Of a DNA stretch of 64,000 nt, positions 19,681 to 29,008 are shown piece after piece. The stretch lies in NCBI RefSeq assembly GCF_016195855.1, contig NZ_JACPYU010000004.1, forward strand, positions 49,912-113,911, in the 5' to 3' direction. How positions within the stretch are numbered: the first letter of the stretch is position 1; every line of letters begins with the position of its first letter. The notes below the pieces were generated by a model. The model made no database searches, was not told the origin of the DNA, and was given only the letters and a program-made list of their open reading frames with translations. This DNA is from Aquabacterium sp. (GTDB lineage: Bacteria > Pseudomonadota > Gammaproteobacteria > Burkholderiales > Burkholderiaceae_C). The translations under genes and the position numbers were made by a program.

Positions 19681-19782
19681 GGTGACGGGCCTCCCCGCAT
19701 GGGGGTGCGGCCAACCGGGTCAGATCGGGAACGAAGCAGCCCTAACCGATTACCTTCAGTGCCGGGGTTCAGGCTCGTCACC
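19681..19782 (+). ncRNA. ffs: Signal recognition particle RNA (4.5S RNA)
   Basis: About 102 nt. The conserved SRP helix-8 core is present as GGTCAGATCGGGAACGAAG followed by CAGCC (around 19718-19742), matching the bacterial consensus in which GGAA faces a conserved AGCAGCC strand. The ends pair as a long hairpin: GGTGACGGGCCT at 19681-19692 with AGGCTCGTCACC at 19771-19782, one G-U pair. It binds Ffh and targets nascent membrane proteins. A second hairpin (19823-19843, arms CCGAACTT/AAGTTCGG) lies between this gene and aroB but lacks a U tract. Confidence 0.93.
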
Positions 19783-19858
19783 CCAATTCATTGTTTTGAT
19801 GCCCCCTGCGTCGCGGCCGGGACCGAACTTCCGCGAAGTTCGGGGCGCGTTCTGGCTC

Positions 19859-20980
19859 ATGGCATCAACACCCCTCCCGCCCGCATCCACTCCAGCCTCC
19901 GGCAACACCCAGGTCCGCATTGACCTGGGCGAGCGCAGCTACGACATCCTGATCGGCGGTGGCCTGCTCCAGGCCGCATCGTTTGCCGGCCTGCCCAAGT
20001 CGTCCAAGGCCCTGATCGTCACCAACACCACGGTGGGCCCGTTGTACACGGCCAAGCTGCGTGCCGCGCTGGCGCCGCACCACAAAACCGTGCTGGATGT
20101 GGAACTGCCCGATGGCGAGCAGTACAAAGACTGGCCCGCCCTCAACCAGATCTTCACCAAACTGCTGGAAGAAGCCGCTGACCGCAAGACCGTGTTGTAC
20201 GCACTGGGCGGCGGCGTGGTCGGCGACATGACCGGCTTTGCCGCCGCCTGCTACATGCGCGGCGTGCCCTTCGTGCAGGTGCCCACCACGCTGTTGTCTC
20301 AGGTGGACTCCTCGGTGGGTGGCAAGACCGCCATCAACCACCCGGCCGGCAAGAACATGATCGGGGCTTTCTACCAGCCCCAACGCGTGATCTGCGACCT
20401 CGACACGCTGGACACCCTGCCGCAAAAAGAGCTGCTGGCCGGCCTGGCTGAGGTCATCAAATACGGCCCCATCGCCGATGTCGGCTTCCTGTCCTGGCTG
20501 GAAGCCAATATGGACAAGCTGCTGGCGCGTGACCGTGCCGCGCTGATGCACGCCATCAAGCGCTCGTGCGAGATCAAGGCCTGGGTGGTGGGCCAGGACG
20601 AAAAGGAAGCCGGCCTGCGCGCCATCCTGAACTTCGGCCACACCTTCGGCCACGCGATCGAGTCCGGCATGGGCTATGGCGAATGGCTGCATGGCGAGGC
20701 CGTGGGTTGCGGCATGGTCATGGCCGCCGACCTGTCTGCGCGATTGGGCCTGATCGACGAAGCCACCTCGCTGCGCATCAAGGCGCTGATCGAGCGCACC
20801 GGCCTGCCCGTCAAGGGCCCCGATCTGGGCGCGGACCGCTACATCGAGCTGATGCAGGTGGACAAGAAAGCCGAAGGCGGCGAGATCAAGTTCGTGGTCG
20901 TCGGGCCACTGGGGCAAGCCAGCATGCGGCCCGCACCTGACGCCCTGGTCCGCGATGTGATTGCCGCCCACACCCGCTGA
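19859..20980 (+). CDS. aroB: 3-dehydroquinate synthase
   Basis: A 373-residue NAD- and zinc-dependent enzyme that converts DAHP to 3-dehydroquinate in the shikimate pathway. Diagnostic stretches are [55 protein letters not shown] and the metal-ligand region [12 protein letters not shown], then [14 protein letters not shown]. The ATG at 19859 is used; a longer frame would run through ffs. dgt follows 27 bases downstream, the aroB-dgt order common in Burkholderiales. Confidence 0.97.
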   Translation: MASTPLPPASTPASGNTQVRIDLGERSYDILIGGGLLQAASFAGLPKSSKALIVTNTTVGPLYTAKLRAALAPHHKTVLDVELPDGEQYKDWPALNQIFTKLLEEAADRKTVLYALGGGVVGDMTGFAAACYMRGVPFVQVPTTLLSQVDSSVGGKTAINHPAGKNMIGAFYQPQRVICDLDTLDTLPQKELLAGLAEVIKYGPIADVGFLSWLEANMDKLLARDRAALMHAIKRSCEIKAWVVGQDEKEAGLRAILNFGHTFGHAIESGMGYGEWLHGEAVGCGMVMAADLSARLGLIDEATSLRIKALIERTGLPVKGPDLGADRYIELMQVDKKAEGGEIKFVVVGPLGQASMRPAPDALVRDVIAAHTR

Positions 20981-21007
20981 GCCAAGTACCCGAGGTCAAA
21001 CGAGACG

Positions 21008-22135
21008 ATGTGGTTAGCCCCTTACGCCAGTCAACCTGAGCAAACCAAGGGGCGCCGTTTCCCCGAGCCGCCCGCCCCGACCCGCAGTGACTTCCAGCGT
21101 GACCGCGACCGCATCGTGCACAGCACGGCGTTCCGGCGCCTGGTCTACAAGACCCAGGTGTTCCTCAACCACGAGGGCGACCTGTTCCGCACGCGGCTGA
21201 CCCACTCGCTGGAGGTGGCCCAACTGGGCCGCTCGATTTCCCGCTCGCTGGGCCTGAACGAAGACCTGGTGGAGGCCGTGGCCCTGGCCCATGACCTGGG
21301 CCACACGCCGTTCGGCCACGCCGGCCAGGACGCGCTCAACGAGTGCATGAAGGGCCATGGCGGTTTCGAGCACAACCTGCAATCGCTGCGCGTGGTCGAC
21401 AAGCTCGAAGAGCGCTACCCGGGCTTTGATGGCCTGAACCTGAGTTTTGAAACCCGCGAGGGCATCCTCAAACACTGCTCGAAGCTGCACGCCGAGCAAC
21501 TGGAGGCCCAGGAGCCCGGTGGGGTCGGCCAGCGCTTTCTGAAAGGCACGCAGCCCAGCCTGGAGGCCCAACTGTGCAACCTGGCCGACGAGATCGCCTA
21601 CAACGCCCATGACATCGACGATGGTGTGCGCTCCGGCCTGATCACCATGGAGCAGCTCGAAGCGGTGCCGCTGTTCACCCGCTTTCGTGACGAGACCCTG
21701 TCCGAGCACCCCCAGGCCACCGGCAAGCGCCTGCTGTTCGACAGCATTCGCCGCATGCTGTCGCAGCAGGTGTATGACGTGATCGACGCCACGCGTGCCA
21801 ACCTGGCCGAGCACCTGCCCTTGACGGCCGACGAAGCCCGCCAGTGCCCGCCCCTGGTCCGTTTCAGCCAGCCCATGCGCGAGGCCAGCACCCAGCTCAA
21901 ACGCTTCCTGTTCAAGGAGCTGTACCGCCATGAGCAGGTCAATGAGACCACGGCACGGGCCAAGCAGGTGCTGATCGAGCTGTTTCACGCCTATGTGGGG
22001 CGGCCCGAGGCCATGCCCGCCGACTTTGCCCGCCGCGACGACCTGCACCGATCGGTAGCCGATTACATCGCCGGCATGACCGACCGTTTTGCCGTGCGGG
22101 AACACGAACGCCTGACGGGGCGCAAGATTTTCTGA
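21008..22135 (+). CDS. dgt: Deoxyguanosinetriphosphate triphosphohydrolase-like HD protein
   Basis: A 375-residue HD-domain dNTPase that releases tripolyphosphate from deoxynucleoside triphosphates. The HD metal motif is in RTRLTHSLEVAQLGR and ALAHDLGHTPFGHAGQ, followed by FEHNLQSLRVVDKLEERYPGF and CNLADEIAYNAHDIDDG. The length fits the shorter dGTPase-like subfamily rather than the E. coli 505-residue enzyme, so substrate range may be broader. It follows aroB closely. Confidence 0.92.
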   Translation: MWLAPYASQPEQTKGRRFPEPPAPTRSDFQRDRDRIVHSTAFRRLVYKTQVFLNHEGDLFRTRLTHSLEVAQLGRSISRSLGLNEDLVEAVALAHDLGHTPFGHAGQDALNECMKGHGGFEHNLQSLRVVDKLEERYPGFDGLNLSFETREGILKHCSKLHAEQLEAQEPGGVGQRFLKGTQPSLEAQLCNLADEIAYNAHDIDDGVRSGLITMEQLEAVPLFTRFRDETLSEHPQATGKRLLFDSIRRMLSQQVYDVIDATRANLAEHLPLTADEARQCPPLVRFSQPMREASTQLKRFLFKELYRHEQVNETTARAKQVLIELFHAYVGRPEAMPADFARRDDLHRSVADYIAGMTDRFAVREHERLTGRKIF

Positions 22136-22246
22136 AAAATTACCGCGCGGCACTGGGCGATTCGCCCCCACGATCTGGGTGAGCTGCCTAGAATGGCCTT
22201 TCACCTTGTTGTGCTGACACCTGCCCCACCTGCCCCACCTGCCACC

Positions 22247-22816
22247 ATGCTCCGTCGTCGCCTCGCCGTTCACCTGCTCGCTGCCCTGGCCTGCCTGGCG
22301 TGTGCGCAAACAGCCCAGGCCGTGGTGCTGGACTTCGAAGACCTGAGCTGCGCCAGAACCCAGCCCATCTGCAATGTGGGCTCGGCTTATTCAAGCAAGG
22401 GCTACACGCTGCGTTATGCCCCCGCTGCGGACGACGACCACCCGGTGGGCTTTCACGCCATTGGCAAACTGTGGTCGCCCAATGTGGGTGGCAGCACCGC
22501 CATGCTGGCCAACAGCTGCAACGCCAGCACGACACTCAGCGCCCAATCCGGCAAGCCCTTCTCGGTGCTCGCCCTGGACCTGGCCGAAGCCAATGCGGAC
22601 GCCCCCGCCACCGTCGAGTTCATCGGCACCAAGACAGACGGCACGCCCGTGCGCATGAATGCCTTGCTTGATGGCAAGCCAGGCTGGCAACGGGTGGTGT
22701 TTCCCTCGGCGTTCTACAACCTGAAAACGCTCACGTGGGTACAAGGCGACTGCGTGAACAACAAGTCGCACATGTTCGACAACATCCTGGTGATGCCGGG
22801 GATCGCACCCCGCTGA
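22247..22816 (+). CDS. Secreted hypothetical protein
   Basis: A 189-residue protein with a clear Sec signal (MLRRRLAVHLLAALACLACA, cleavage probably after AQA). The mature part starts with VVLDFEDLSC and includes two or three cysteine pairs, GFHAIGKLWSPNVGG and KSHMFDNILVMPG, a beta-rich pattern resembling the DFE/DNI sandwich domains of PEP-CTERM type proteins, but no sorting tail is present. The ATG at 22247 is preferred to an upstream start at 22193; between them is a short tandem repeat CCTGCCCCA. Function not recognised. Confidence 0.7.
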   Translation: MLRRRLAVHLLAALACLACAQTAQAVVLDFEDLSCARTQPICNVGSAYSSKGYTLRYAPAADDDHPVGFHAIGKLWSPNVGGSTAMLANSCNASTTLSAQSGKPFSVLALDLAEANADAPATVEFIGTKTDGTPVRMNALLDGKPGWQRVVFPSAFYNLKTLTWVQGDCVNNKSHMFDNILVMPGIAPR

Positions 22817-22822
22817 ACCTGC

Positions 22823-23191
22823 TCAGAACGTCAGCTCGTAGCGCATGACCACGCCATCGCGCTTGAGGCCCACACGGTAGTTGTCAAAACAGATTTCAGC
22901 GCGGCGGTTCAGATGCAAGGCACCTTGCGCGGGCGCTATCGCCGGGTTGACCGGGCCCGCATCGGATGCCAGATCAATGCGCACATCCTTGAACTGCTCG
23001 GACAGCATCTTGCCCACCAGGCGCGCCAGCAAGGGGGTGGCCGAAGCCGGCTTGCCCGATGAGGGCGACATCTCACGAAGATGGGCCTGGGTCGTGCTGA
23101 GCTGCTGAACCACCTCGGGCTCGGCGTCCTGCGCACGCGCTGCCGTCATGATCGACGTCATCGCCAACATCAAGATGAGTTGAATGCGCAT
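22823..23191 (-). CDS. Small periplasmic hypothetical protein
   Basis: A 122-residue protein with a Sec signal (MRIQLILMLAMTSIMTAARA). The mature part is partly helical (VVQQLSTTQAHLREMS) and ends with a strand-rich segment NRRAEICFDNYRVGLKRDGVVMRYELTF. Convergent with the secreted gene at 22247, six bases apart. No recognised domain. Upstream 23192-23395 contains a candidate sigma-28 promoter directed the other way. Confidence 0.65.
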   Translation of the reverse strand: MRIQLILMLAMTSIMTAARAQDAEPEVVQQLSTTQAHLREMSPSSGKPASATPLLARLVGKMLSEQFKDVRIDLASDAGPVNPAIAPAQGALHLNRRAEICFDNYRVGLKRDGVVMRYELTF

Positions 23192-23335
23192 GGTGGGTCT
23201 CCTGCTTGGACCTGGGTTCAGCTTATTGCCGTGCTTTGATTCTGCAATGACGTTATCCCGGGGGATGCCATCAGTAACGGCCACCTAAGCACGCTATTTG
23301 GGTGTTAACCCACACCCTGTTTCGGGGTTTGCGGC

Positions 23336-23363
23336 TCAAGTTTGCCCCGCACACTGCCGAGCA
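23336..23363 (+). promoter_or_regulatory. Candidate sigma-28 (FliA) promoter before the glycosyltransferase cluster
   Basis: TCAAGTTT at 23336-23343 and GCCGAGCA at 23356-23363 with a 12-base spacer. The -35 half is very close to the FliA consensus and identical in its core TCAAG to the sites in front of flagellin 1, fliD and fliS here; the -10 half keeps GCCGA. It lies 33 bases before the ATG at 23396. Confidence 0.45.
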
Positions 23364-23395
23364 TCTGTATAGATCTGTATGGATTTGTGAACCCC

Positions 23396-24412
23396 ATGTC
23401 CCGCATCGCACTGGTGATGATCGTCCGCGACGAGGCACGTTGCATCGTGCGCTGCCTGCGCAGTGCGCGCCCCTGGGTGGACGAGATGATCGTGCTGGAC
23501 ACGGGCTCGACCGACAACACCGTGGCCCTGGCACAAGCCGAAGGCGCACAGGTGCACCACTTCACCTGGGTCCAGGACTTTGCTGCAGCGCGCAATGCCG
23601 CGCTGGGCCTGAGCAAGGCTGACTGGAACCTGGTGCTCGATGCCGATGAGATCCTGAGCGATGGCGGTGAGCTGATGGCGGCACTGCGCCATCAAACGCC
23701 TGACTTCATCGGCCGCGTGGACGTGCGCAGCGCCTTCCAGGCCAATGGCCAGCCCCACCAGCAAGACGCCTCCAGCTGGCTGCCGCGCGTGCTGCCAGCC
23801 GGTGTGCGCTACGAAGGCCGCATCCACGAACAACCGGTGTCCAGTCTGCCCCGCAAGGACCTGGCCATCACCGTATTGCACGACGGCTACCTGCCCGAAC
23901 AGATGCGGACCAAAGGCGCGCGCAACCGCAAGCTGCTGGAAGCCGCCGTGGCCGAGCGCCCGCAGGATGCCTACCTGCGCTACCAGCTGGGCAAGGACCA
24001 CGAGGTCAACGACCGCTTCGATGAAGCCTGGCGGGCCTACGAGCAAGCCCTGAACCTGCTGGGCCCCCAAGCAGGCCGGGAACCGCCCTGGCGGCATGAC
24101 CTGATCCTGCGCAGCCTGTATGCCCTCAAGGCGGACGGCCAGGTGGAGCAGGCCATCCAGCTGGCAGAAGCCGAGATGGCCAACTGGCCCGACTCGCCCG
24201 ATTTCTTCTTCGTGCTGGGCGATGTGCTGCTGGACCTGGCCACCGCCCTGCCCGAGCAAGCCGCCGACATCCTGCCCATGATCGAGAACGCCTGGCGCCA
24301 ATGCCTGGCCATCGGCGAGAACCCCAAGCTGGAAGGCGCCGTGCACGGGCGCGGCAGCCACCTGGCCCGCCACAACCTGAAATTGCTGCTCGGCACCATG
24401 GCCGCCATCTGA
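23396..24412 (+). CDS. Glycosyltransferase family 2 protein with TPR-like C-terminal part
   Basis: A 338-residue protein. The N-terminal GT-A domain opens with RIALVMIVRDEARCI, then DEMIVLDTGSTDNTV and a metal-binding DADE at NLVLDADEIL. This subgroup (SunS-like, family 2) transfers sugars to proteins or lipids. The C-terminal 150 residues are helical and TPR-like (AYLRYQLGKDHEVNDRFDEAWRAYEQAL). The ATG at 23396 is preferred to a start at 23342, which would lie inside the -35 of a sigma-28-like promoter. First gene of the plus-strand glycan cluster. Confidence 0.88.
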   Translation: MSRIALVMIVRDEARCIVRCLRSARPWVDEMIVLDTGSTDNTVALAQAEGAQVHHFTWVQDFAAARNAALGLSKADWNLVLDADEILSDGGELMAALRHQTPDFIGRVDVRSAFQANGQPHQQDASSWLPRVLPAGVRYEGRIHEQPVSSLPRKDLAITVLHDGYLPEQMRTKGARNRKLLEAAVAERPQDAYLRYQLGKDHEVNDRFDEAWRAYEQALNLLGPQAGREPPWRHDLILRSLYALKADGQVEQAIQLAEAEMANWPDSPDFFFVLGDVLLDLATALPEQAADILPMIENAWRQCLAIGENPKLEGAVHGRGSHLARHNLKLLLGTMAAI

Positions 24413-24502
24413 AGGCCGCCACCCCGCCTACGCCGGAATTAATGCACTGTTCCGGCGCCTCATTGGCCGATCGCTTCAGGGTGAAAAGCCCATCATGGTG
24501 GT

Positions 24503-25909
24503 ATGAATGCACCCGCCACCTTCAACGCGCCGGCCCCCGCCCTGATCGTGATCGGCGGCGGCTCGCCAGCCCCTGCCAGCCACGAGCGCGCCGCCCGCGC
24601 AGCGGACCCCGCCTTGCAGCGCCTGCTGGCCGCCCTGCCCGCCGCCTCGCAAGTGCTGGAGCTGGGTTGTGGCCAGGGTGAGCTGGCCCAGGCCTACCAG
24701 CGCCGCCACCCGCAGGCGCAGTGGTTGGCACTGAACCCCCATACCACCGCCCTGCCCGTCGACAACGGGGCCTTTGACCTGATCGTGGTCAACCGCCTGG
24801 AGCACCTGCCGCACGCCGCCAAGGCACTGGCCGAGCTGGGCCCGCTGCTGGCGCCCCAAGGCCAACTGTTCGTGCTGGCCGAGAACCATGCCTGCCTGTC
24901 CACCCTGGCGCACCTGATCGAGGCCGATCCCTCCACAGGCCATGCCGCCTCGGCCCATGACACGCTCAGCCAGGAGCTGGCGCACCCCCGCTACCAATCG
25001 CACTCGACCATCTACAAGCTGCTCCTGGACGCCGGCTGGACCCCGACCCTGGTGGACCACCAACCCGATCAGCCCATGGACGACAAGGTGGCCGCCGCCG
25101 TGCGCTACATGGGCGACGCCCTGGGCGTGCCCGCCGGCTGCGCCGACCGCGTGCACCGCATGAAGCACTTCGTGATCCGTGGCCTTCGCCAGTTTGATGA
25201 CGTGCAGCCCGATGCCACCCTGCCGCTGTTCGACGTGGTGGTGCCCACCACCAAGGAGCAGCAGCTGCGCGTGAACGTCGAGCAGTCGCCTGGCCTGAAG
25301 GAAGTCCAGGCGCGCATCATTTCCTACCGCCAGGCCGCCACGCCGGCTGAGGCACTGGAGGCCTCGCTGGCCCATGTGCAAAGCGACTGGGTGCTGCTGT
25401 GCCACCAGGACGTCTACTTCCCCAAGGGCTTTGGCCAACGCCTCAACGCCCTGCTGGCCACCATCTCTCCCGAAGACCGCCCCAAAACCTTGCTGGGTTT
25501 CATCGGCATGGGCATCAACCGCCAGACCGAACAGCCCGAGCCCGCCGGCTTCGTGATCGACCGCGTCAACAGCGCCGACCACCCTGCATCCGACGCGGCC
25601 GTGTCGATCGACGAGCTGGCCCTGGTGATCTCGAAAGACTCCATCCACCGTATCGACCCGCAGATCGGCTGGCACCTGTGGGCCACCGACCTGTGCCTGA
25701 GCGCGATCTGCACGCACCGCGTCTTCCCGCGCATCGTGCGCCTGCCCCTGTACCACAACACGCAAAGCGGCTGGCAGCTGCCGGCGTCCTTCTACGACTC
25801 GGCCGAGTACATCCTGCAAAAGCACCAGGCCTTCAGCACCATCCACTCGCTGTGCGGCGTCATCGATCAGGGCTTCGTGGCCCAACACCGGACCACCAGG
25901 AGCAACTGA
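24503..25909 (+). CDS. Methyltransferase-glycosyltransferase fusion
   Basis: A 468-residue two-domain protein. Residues about 45-190 are a class I SAM methyltransferase (motif I QVLELGCGQGELA, then FDLIVVNRLEHLPHAAKALAEL). From about 245 (DVVVPTTKEQQLRVNV) a GT2-like domain of the Glyco_tranf_2_5 type follows, with SDWVLLCHQDVYFPKGFGQ carrying the likely metal-binding DVYF. Both domains look intact. It likely decorates a glycan with a sugar and a methyl group. 2 bases separate it from the next gene. Confidence 0.82.
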   Translation: MNAPATFNAPAPALIVIGGGSPAPASHERAARAADPALQRLLAALPAASQVLELGCGQGELAQAYQRRHPQAQWLALNPHTTALPVDNGAFDLIVVNRLEHLPHAAKALAELGPLLAPQGQLFVLAENHACLSTLAHLIEADPSTGHAASAHDTLSQELAHPRYQSHSTIYKLLLDAGWTPTLVDHQPDQPMDDKVAAAVRYMGDALGVPAGCADRVHRMKHFVIRGLRQFDDVQPDATLPLFDVVVPTTKEQQLRVNVEQSPGLKEVQARIISYRQAATPAEALEASLAHVQSDWVLLCHQDVYFPKGFGQRLNALLATISPEDRPKTLLGFIGMGINRQTEQPEPAGFVIDRVNSADHPASDAAVSIDELALVISKDSIHRIDPQIGWHLWATDLCLSAICTHRVFPRIVRLPLYHNTQSGWQLPASFYDSAEYILQKHQAFSTIHSLCGVIDQGFVAQHRTTRSN

Positions 25910-25911
25910 GC

Positions 25912-26955
25912 ATGACCCAGATCACCACGCTGATCCCCGCCTACAAGAAGGAATACCTGGGCGATCTGTTCCTGGCTTTGCGCCGCCAGAGCTTCAAGGA
26001 CTTCAAGGTCATCGTGTCGGACGACAGCCCCGGCGGCGTCATCACCGACATGATCCGCAACCAGCACTGGGGCAAGCTGACCGCCGAGCTCAACATCACC
26101 GTGGTGCGCGGCCCGCAAAACGCCCGCCGCAACCACGAGCAGCTGCTGGACCTGTGGGGCGGCCAGACCCCGCTGGTGCACTTCAACCTCGATGACGACA
26201 TCATCTACCCCGAGTTCTACCGCACGCACGTGGCCGCCCACCTGGCCGCGCCTTGCTGCGCCACGGTCAGCCAGCGCTGGCTGAGCCATGACGATGGCGT
26301 GCCCGCCTGGACCTTGCCCCTGCCGGACTTCGTGCAAGAGAGCAATGGCCATGTGCTGCAACCCACCACCGAGGAGCTGTTCAACAGCACGGTGGGCACC
26401 TGCCAGAACTGGCTGGGCGAGCTCAGCAACATGGTGCTCTCCAGCGAAGGCGCCGCGCTCTACCCCCGCCCGCCTTCAGATGACCTGAGCTACTACGGCC
26501 TGCTGGACATCGGCTTCGTGCTCAACGCCAGCCAGCACCTGCCAGTGACCTTCATCCGCGAGTACCTGAGCGTGTTCCGCCAGAATGAGCAGCAGACCAC
26601 CCACAGCACCCACAGCCATGGCGGCCGTGTGGGCTTCCTGGTCTGGGTGGCCTATGCCCTGGCAGCATGGCGGGACGGTCACATCAGCCCGCAAACCGCG
26701 GTCAGCGCCATCGGCACGGCCACGCAGCGCGTGGTGCACCACTTCAGCGACGACCCGGTCGTCGCGGGCTACTTCGACATCCTGGACAACAAGGCCGCCT
26801 CTCTGGACCAGTTGTATGTCGCCTTCCGCGATTTCTGGCTGAACCTGCTGGCCAGCAACCCAGGCACCTCCCCGGCTCCGCAGGCAACGCCTCCGGCCAA
26901 GGCCAGCACCACCGAGCAGCCCGAGCAAGCCAAGCAGGCAGACCACACGATCTGA
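25912..26955 (+). CDS. Glycosyltransferase family 2 protein
   Basis: A 347-residue GT2 enzyme: ITTLIPAYKKEYLGDLFLAL at the N-terminus, FKVIVSDDSPGG, and the metal motif FNLDDDIIYPEFY. The last 30 residues are a low-complexity Ala/Pro/Gln tail. The start at 25912 is two bases after the preceding stop; a frame that starts further upstream is a shadow of the fusion gene. The donor sugar cannot be told from sequence. Confidence 0.87.
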   Translation: MTQITTLIPAYKKEYLGDLFLALRRQSFKDFKVIVSDDSPGGVITDMIRNQHWGKLTAELNITVVRGPQNARRNHEQLLDLWGGQTPLVHFNLDDDIIYPEFYRTHVAAHLAAPCCATVSQRWLSHDDGVPAWTLPLPDFVQESNGHVLQPTTEELFNSTVGTCQNWLGELSNMVLSSEGAALYPRPPSDDLSYYGLLDIGFVLNASQHLPVTFIREYLSVFRQNEQQTTHSTHSHGGRVGFLVWVAYALAAWRDGHISPQTAVSAIGTATQRVVHHFSDDPVVAGYFDILDNKAASLDQLYVAFRDFWLNLLASNPGTSPAPQATPPAKASTTEQPEQAKQADHTI

Positions 26956-26967
26956 TCAGGACCGATC

Positions 26968-28149
26968 ATGAACACCAAGCCACCCATCTATGTGACCCAG
27001 CCGGATCTGCCGCCGCTGGAGGAGTTCATGCCCTACCTGCAGCAGATCTGGGACAGCAAGATCCTGACCAACGGCGGCCCCTTCCACAAGCAACTGGAAG
27101 CCGAGCTGGCCGAGTTCCTCGGGGTCAAACACATCTCGCTGTTCACCAACGCCACCATCGCGCTGGTGACGGCCCTGCAGTCGCTGCGCATCAGCGGCGA
27201 GGTGATCACAACGCCCTACTCCTTCGTGGCCACGGCGCATTCCCTGCTGTGGAACGGCATCAAACCCGTTTTCGTGGACATCGACCCGCAGACCTTCAAC
27301 CTCGACCCTGCCTGCATCGAAGCGGCCATCACCCCGCAGACCACGGCCATCATGCCGGTGCACTGCTATGGCCGCCCATGCGATGTGGAGGCCATCCAGC
27401 GCATCGCCGACGACTACAACCTCAAGGTCATCTACGACGCCGCCCATGCCTTTGGCGTGAAGCAACATGGCCAGAGCGTGCTGCAGCACGGTGACCTGTC
27501 CATCCTCAGCTTCCACGCCACCAAGGTGTTCAACACCTTCGAGGGCGGCGCCATCATCAGCCCCGATGCGCGCACCAAGCAGCACATCGACCACCTCAAG
27601 AACTTCGGTTTCGTCAACGAGACCACCGTGGTGGCCACCGGCATCAACGGCAAGATGAGCGAACTCAATGCCGCGCTGGGCCTGCTGCAACTCAAGCATG
27701 TGGGCAAGGCCATCGCACGCCGCAAGGAGATCGATGCGCTCTACCGCTCGCTGCTGGGCGATGTCCAAGGCATCCGCCTGCTGGAGCCCGCGGCCGACAC
27801 CGACGTCAACTGCTCCTACTTCCCCATCCTGGTCGAGCCCGACTACCCGCTCGCCCGCGATGTGCTGTATCAGCAGATGAAAGACGCCGGCATCAATGGC
27901 CGCCGCTACTTCTACCCGCTGATCTCGGACTTCCCGATGTACCGCGGCCTGCCTTCGGCCAGCGCGAACCTGCTGCCCGTGGCCAAGGCGACCTCGTCCA
28001 AGGTCATCTGCCTGCCCATCTACCCGGCGCTCAGCGACGATGAGGTGGCCCGCGTGTCTGAGCTCATCCGCAACCCTCAACTGCCCGTGGCCAGCCCTGC
28101 ACCGATGACAGCCTCCACGCAGGCCCATCACGCCGGCACCGCCGCCTGA
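26968..28149 (+). CDS. DegT/DnrJ/EryC1/StrS family sugar aminotransferase
   Basis: A 393-residue PLP enzyme that aminates keto sugar nucleotides. Seen are NGGPFHKQLEAELAEFLG, ALVTALQSL, TPYSFVATAHSL, the FVDIDPQTFNLDP loop, and the PLP lysine K186 in LSFHATKVFNTFEGGA, followed by KNFGFV and KMSELNAALGLLQL. All typical of the family. It would supply an amino sugar to the glycosyltransferases next to it; no matching dehydratase or epimerase is in the window, so the rest of the pathway must be elsewhere. Confidence 0.95.
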   Translation: MNTKPPIYVTQPDLPPLEEFMPYLQQIWDSKILTNGGPFHKQLEAELAEFLGVKHISLFTNATIALVTALQSLRISGEVITTPYSFVATAHSLLWNGIKPVFVDIDPQTFNLDPACIEAAITPQTTAIMPVHCYGRPCDVEAIQRIADDYNLKVIYDAAHAFGVKQHGQSVLQHGDLSILSFHATKVFNTFEGGAIISPDARTKQHIDHLKNFGFVNETTVVATGINGKMSELNAALGLLQLKHVGKAIARRKEIDALYRSLLGDVQGIRLLEPAADTDVNCSYFPILVEPDYPLARDVLYQQMKDAGINGRRYFYPLISDFPMYRGLPSASANLLPVAKATSSKVICLPIYPALSDDEVARVSELIRNPQLPVASPAPMTASTQAHHAGTAA

Positions 28150-28165
28150 TCGCAAGGATAAAACC

Positions 28166-28936
28166 ATGCCCTATTGCTGTGTATGCGACCAGACCGTCCC
28201 GGCCTGGCTGCCCCACCCCCACGCCGAGCAACGCAGCCCGCTGATGCGCCTGCTGGACACCGTGGGCTCCGACCTGTCGATGTACCTGTGCCCTTCCTGC
28301 CATTGCTCCGACCGTGACCGCCATCTGTGGCTGTACATGAACGCGGCCGGCATCACGGCGCAATTGCCGGGTGCCACCGTGCTGCACATGGCGCCCGAGC
28401 CGCATCTGGAGCGCCTGATCGGCGCCTGCCAGCCGGCGCATTACATCCGCGGCGACCTGCACCCCACGCAGGCCCACCACGAGCGCATCAACCTGGAAGC
28501 CCTGCCGTTTGATGACAACAGCCTGGATCTGGTCATCTGCAACCACATCCTGGAACACGTCTACCACCCCGACAAGGCGCTGTCAGAGATCCACCGCGCG
28601 CTCAAGCCCGGTGGCATCGTGGTCGCGCAGACCCCATACGCGCCTTGCCTCAAGCACACCTTCGAGACCAAGACCGTGCCCGATGCCCAGACCGCCCACC
28701 TGCTGTTCGGGCAAGCCGACCACGTGCGGCTGTTTGGTGACGACATCGTCGACTACTTCCACGCCGCAGGGCTGCAAGGCGATCTGCTCAAGCACGAAGC
28801 CCTGCTGCCCAAGGTGCTGCCGGCCGACTATGGCTGTAATGCGCGCGAGCCCTTCTTCGTATTCTGGAAACCCGCCGCGGCCACGGCCCAGAGCCAGGCT
28901 GATAAAACCCCGCACGCCGAGCCGCAGCACGCTTGA
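28166..28936 (+). CDS. SAM-dependent methyltransferase with N-terminal Cys cluster
   Basis: A 256-residue protein. The N-terminal part has C4, C5 and C7 and then C42, C45 and C47 in LCPSCHCSDRDRHLW, a zinc-ribbon-like arrangement common in this methyltransferase subgroup. The SAM fold is degenerate at motif I (VLHMAPEPHLERLI) but later motifs are clear: LDLVICNHILEHVYHPDKAL and LKPGGIVVAQTPYAP. Last gene of the plus-strand cluster; a strong terminator follows at 28957-28987. Confidence 0.87.
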   Translation: MPYCCVCDQTVPAWLPHPHAEQRSPLMRLLDTVGSDLSMYLCPSCHCSDRDRHLWLYMNAAGITAQLPGATVLHMAPEPHLERLIGACQPAHYIRGDLHPTQAHHERINLEALPFDDNSLDLVICNHILEHVYHPDKALSEIHRALKPGGIVVAQTPYAPCLKHTFETKTVPDAQTAHLLFGQADHVRLFGDDIVDYFHAAGLQGDLLKHEALLPKVLPADYGCNAREPFFVFWKPAAATAQSQADKTPHAEPQHA

Positions 28937-28956
28937 GTGGGGCTGACGCCCTCAAA

Positions 28957-28987
28957 CAAAAAGGTCTGCGATGTGCAGACCTTTTTT
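28957..28987. terminator. Bidirectional intrinsic terminator between convergent glycan operons
   Basis: AAAAAGGTCTGC, a 5-base loop, then GCAGACCTTTTTT. The stem is flanked by an A tract and a T tract, so it works on both strands, ending the plus-strand cluster and the minus-strand cluster that meet here. Confidence 0.9.
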
Positions 28988-29008
28988 CATGTGCAGCGCA
29001 GCCTGTGT

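Noticed and set aside
19823..19843. Hairpin between ffs and aroB as a terminator
   Set aside because: The stem is good but it is followed by GGGCGCGTTCTGG, without a T tract.
22215..22246. Short tandem repeat of CCTGCCCCA before the secreted protein gene
   Set aside because: Only about three units of nine bases; too short to be a CRISPR or other array, and probably slippage in GC-rich DNA.
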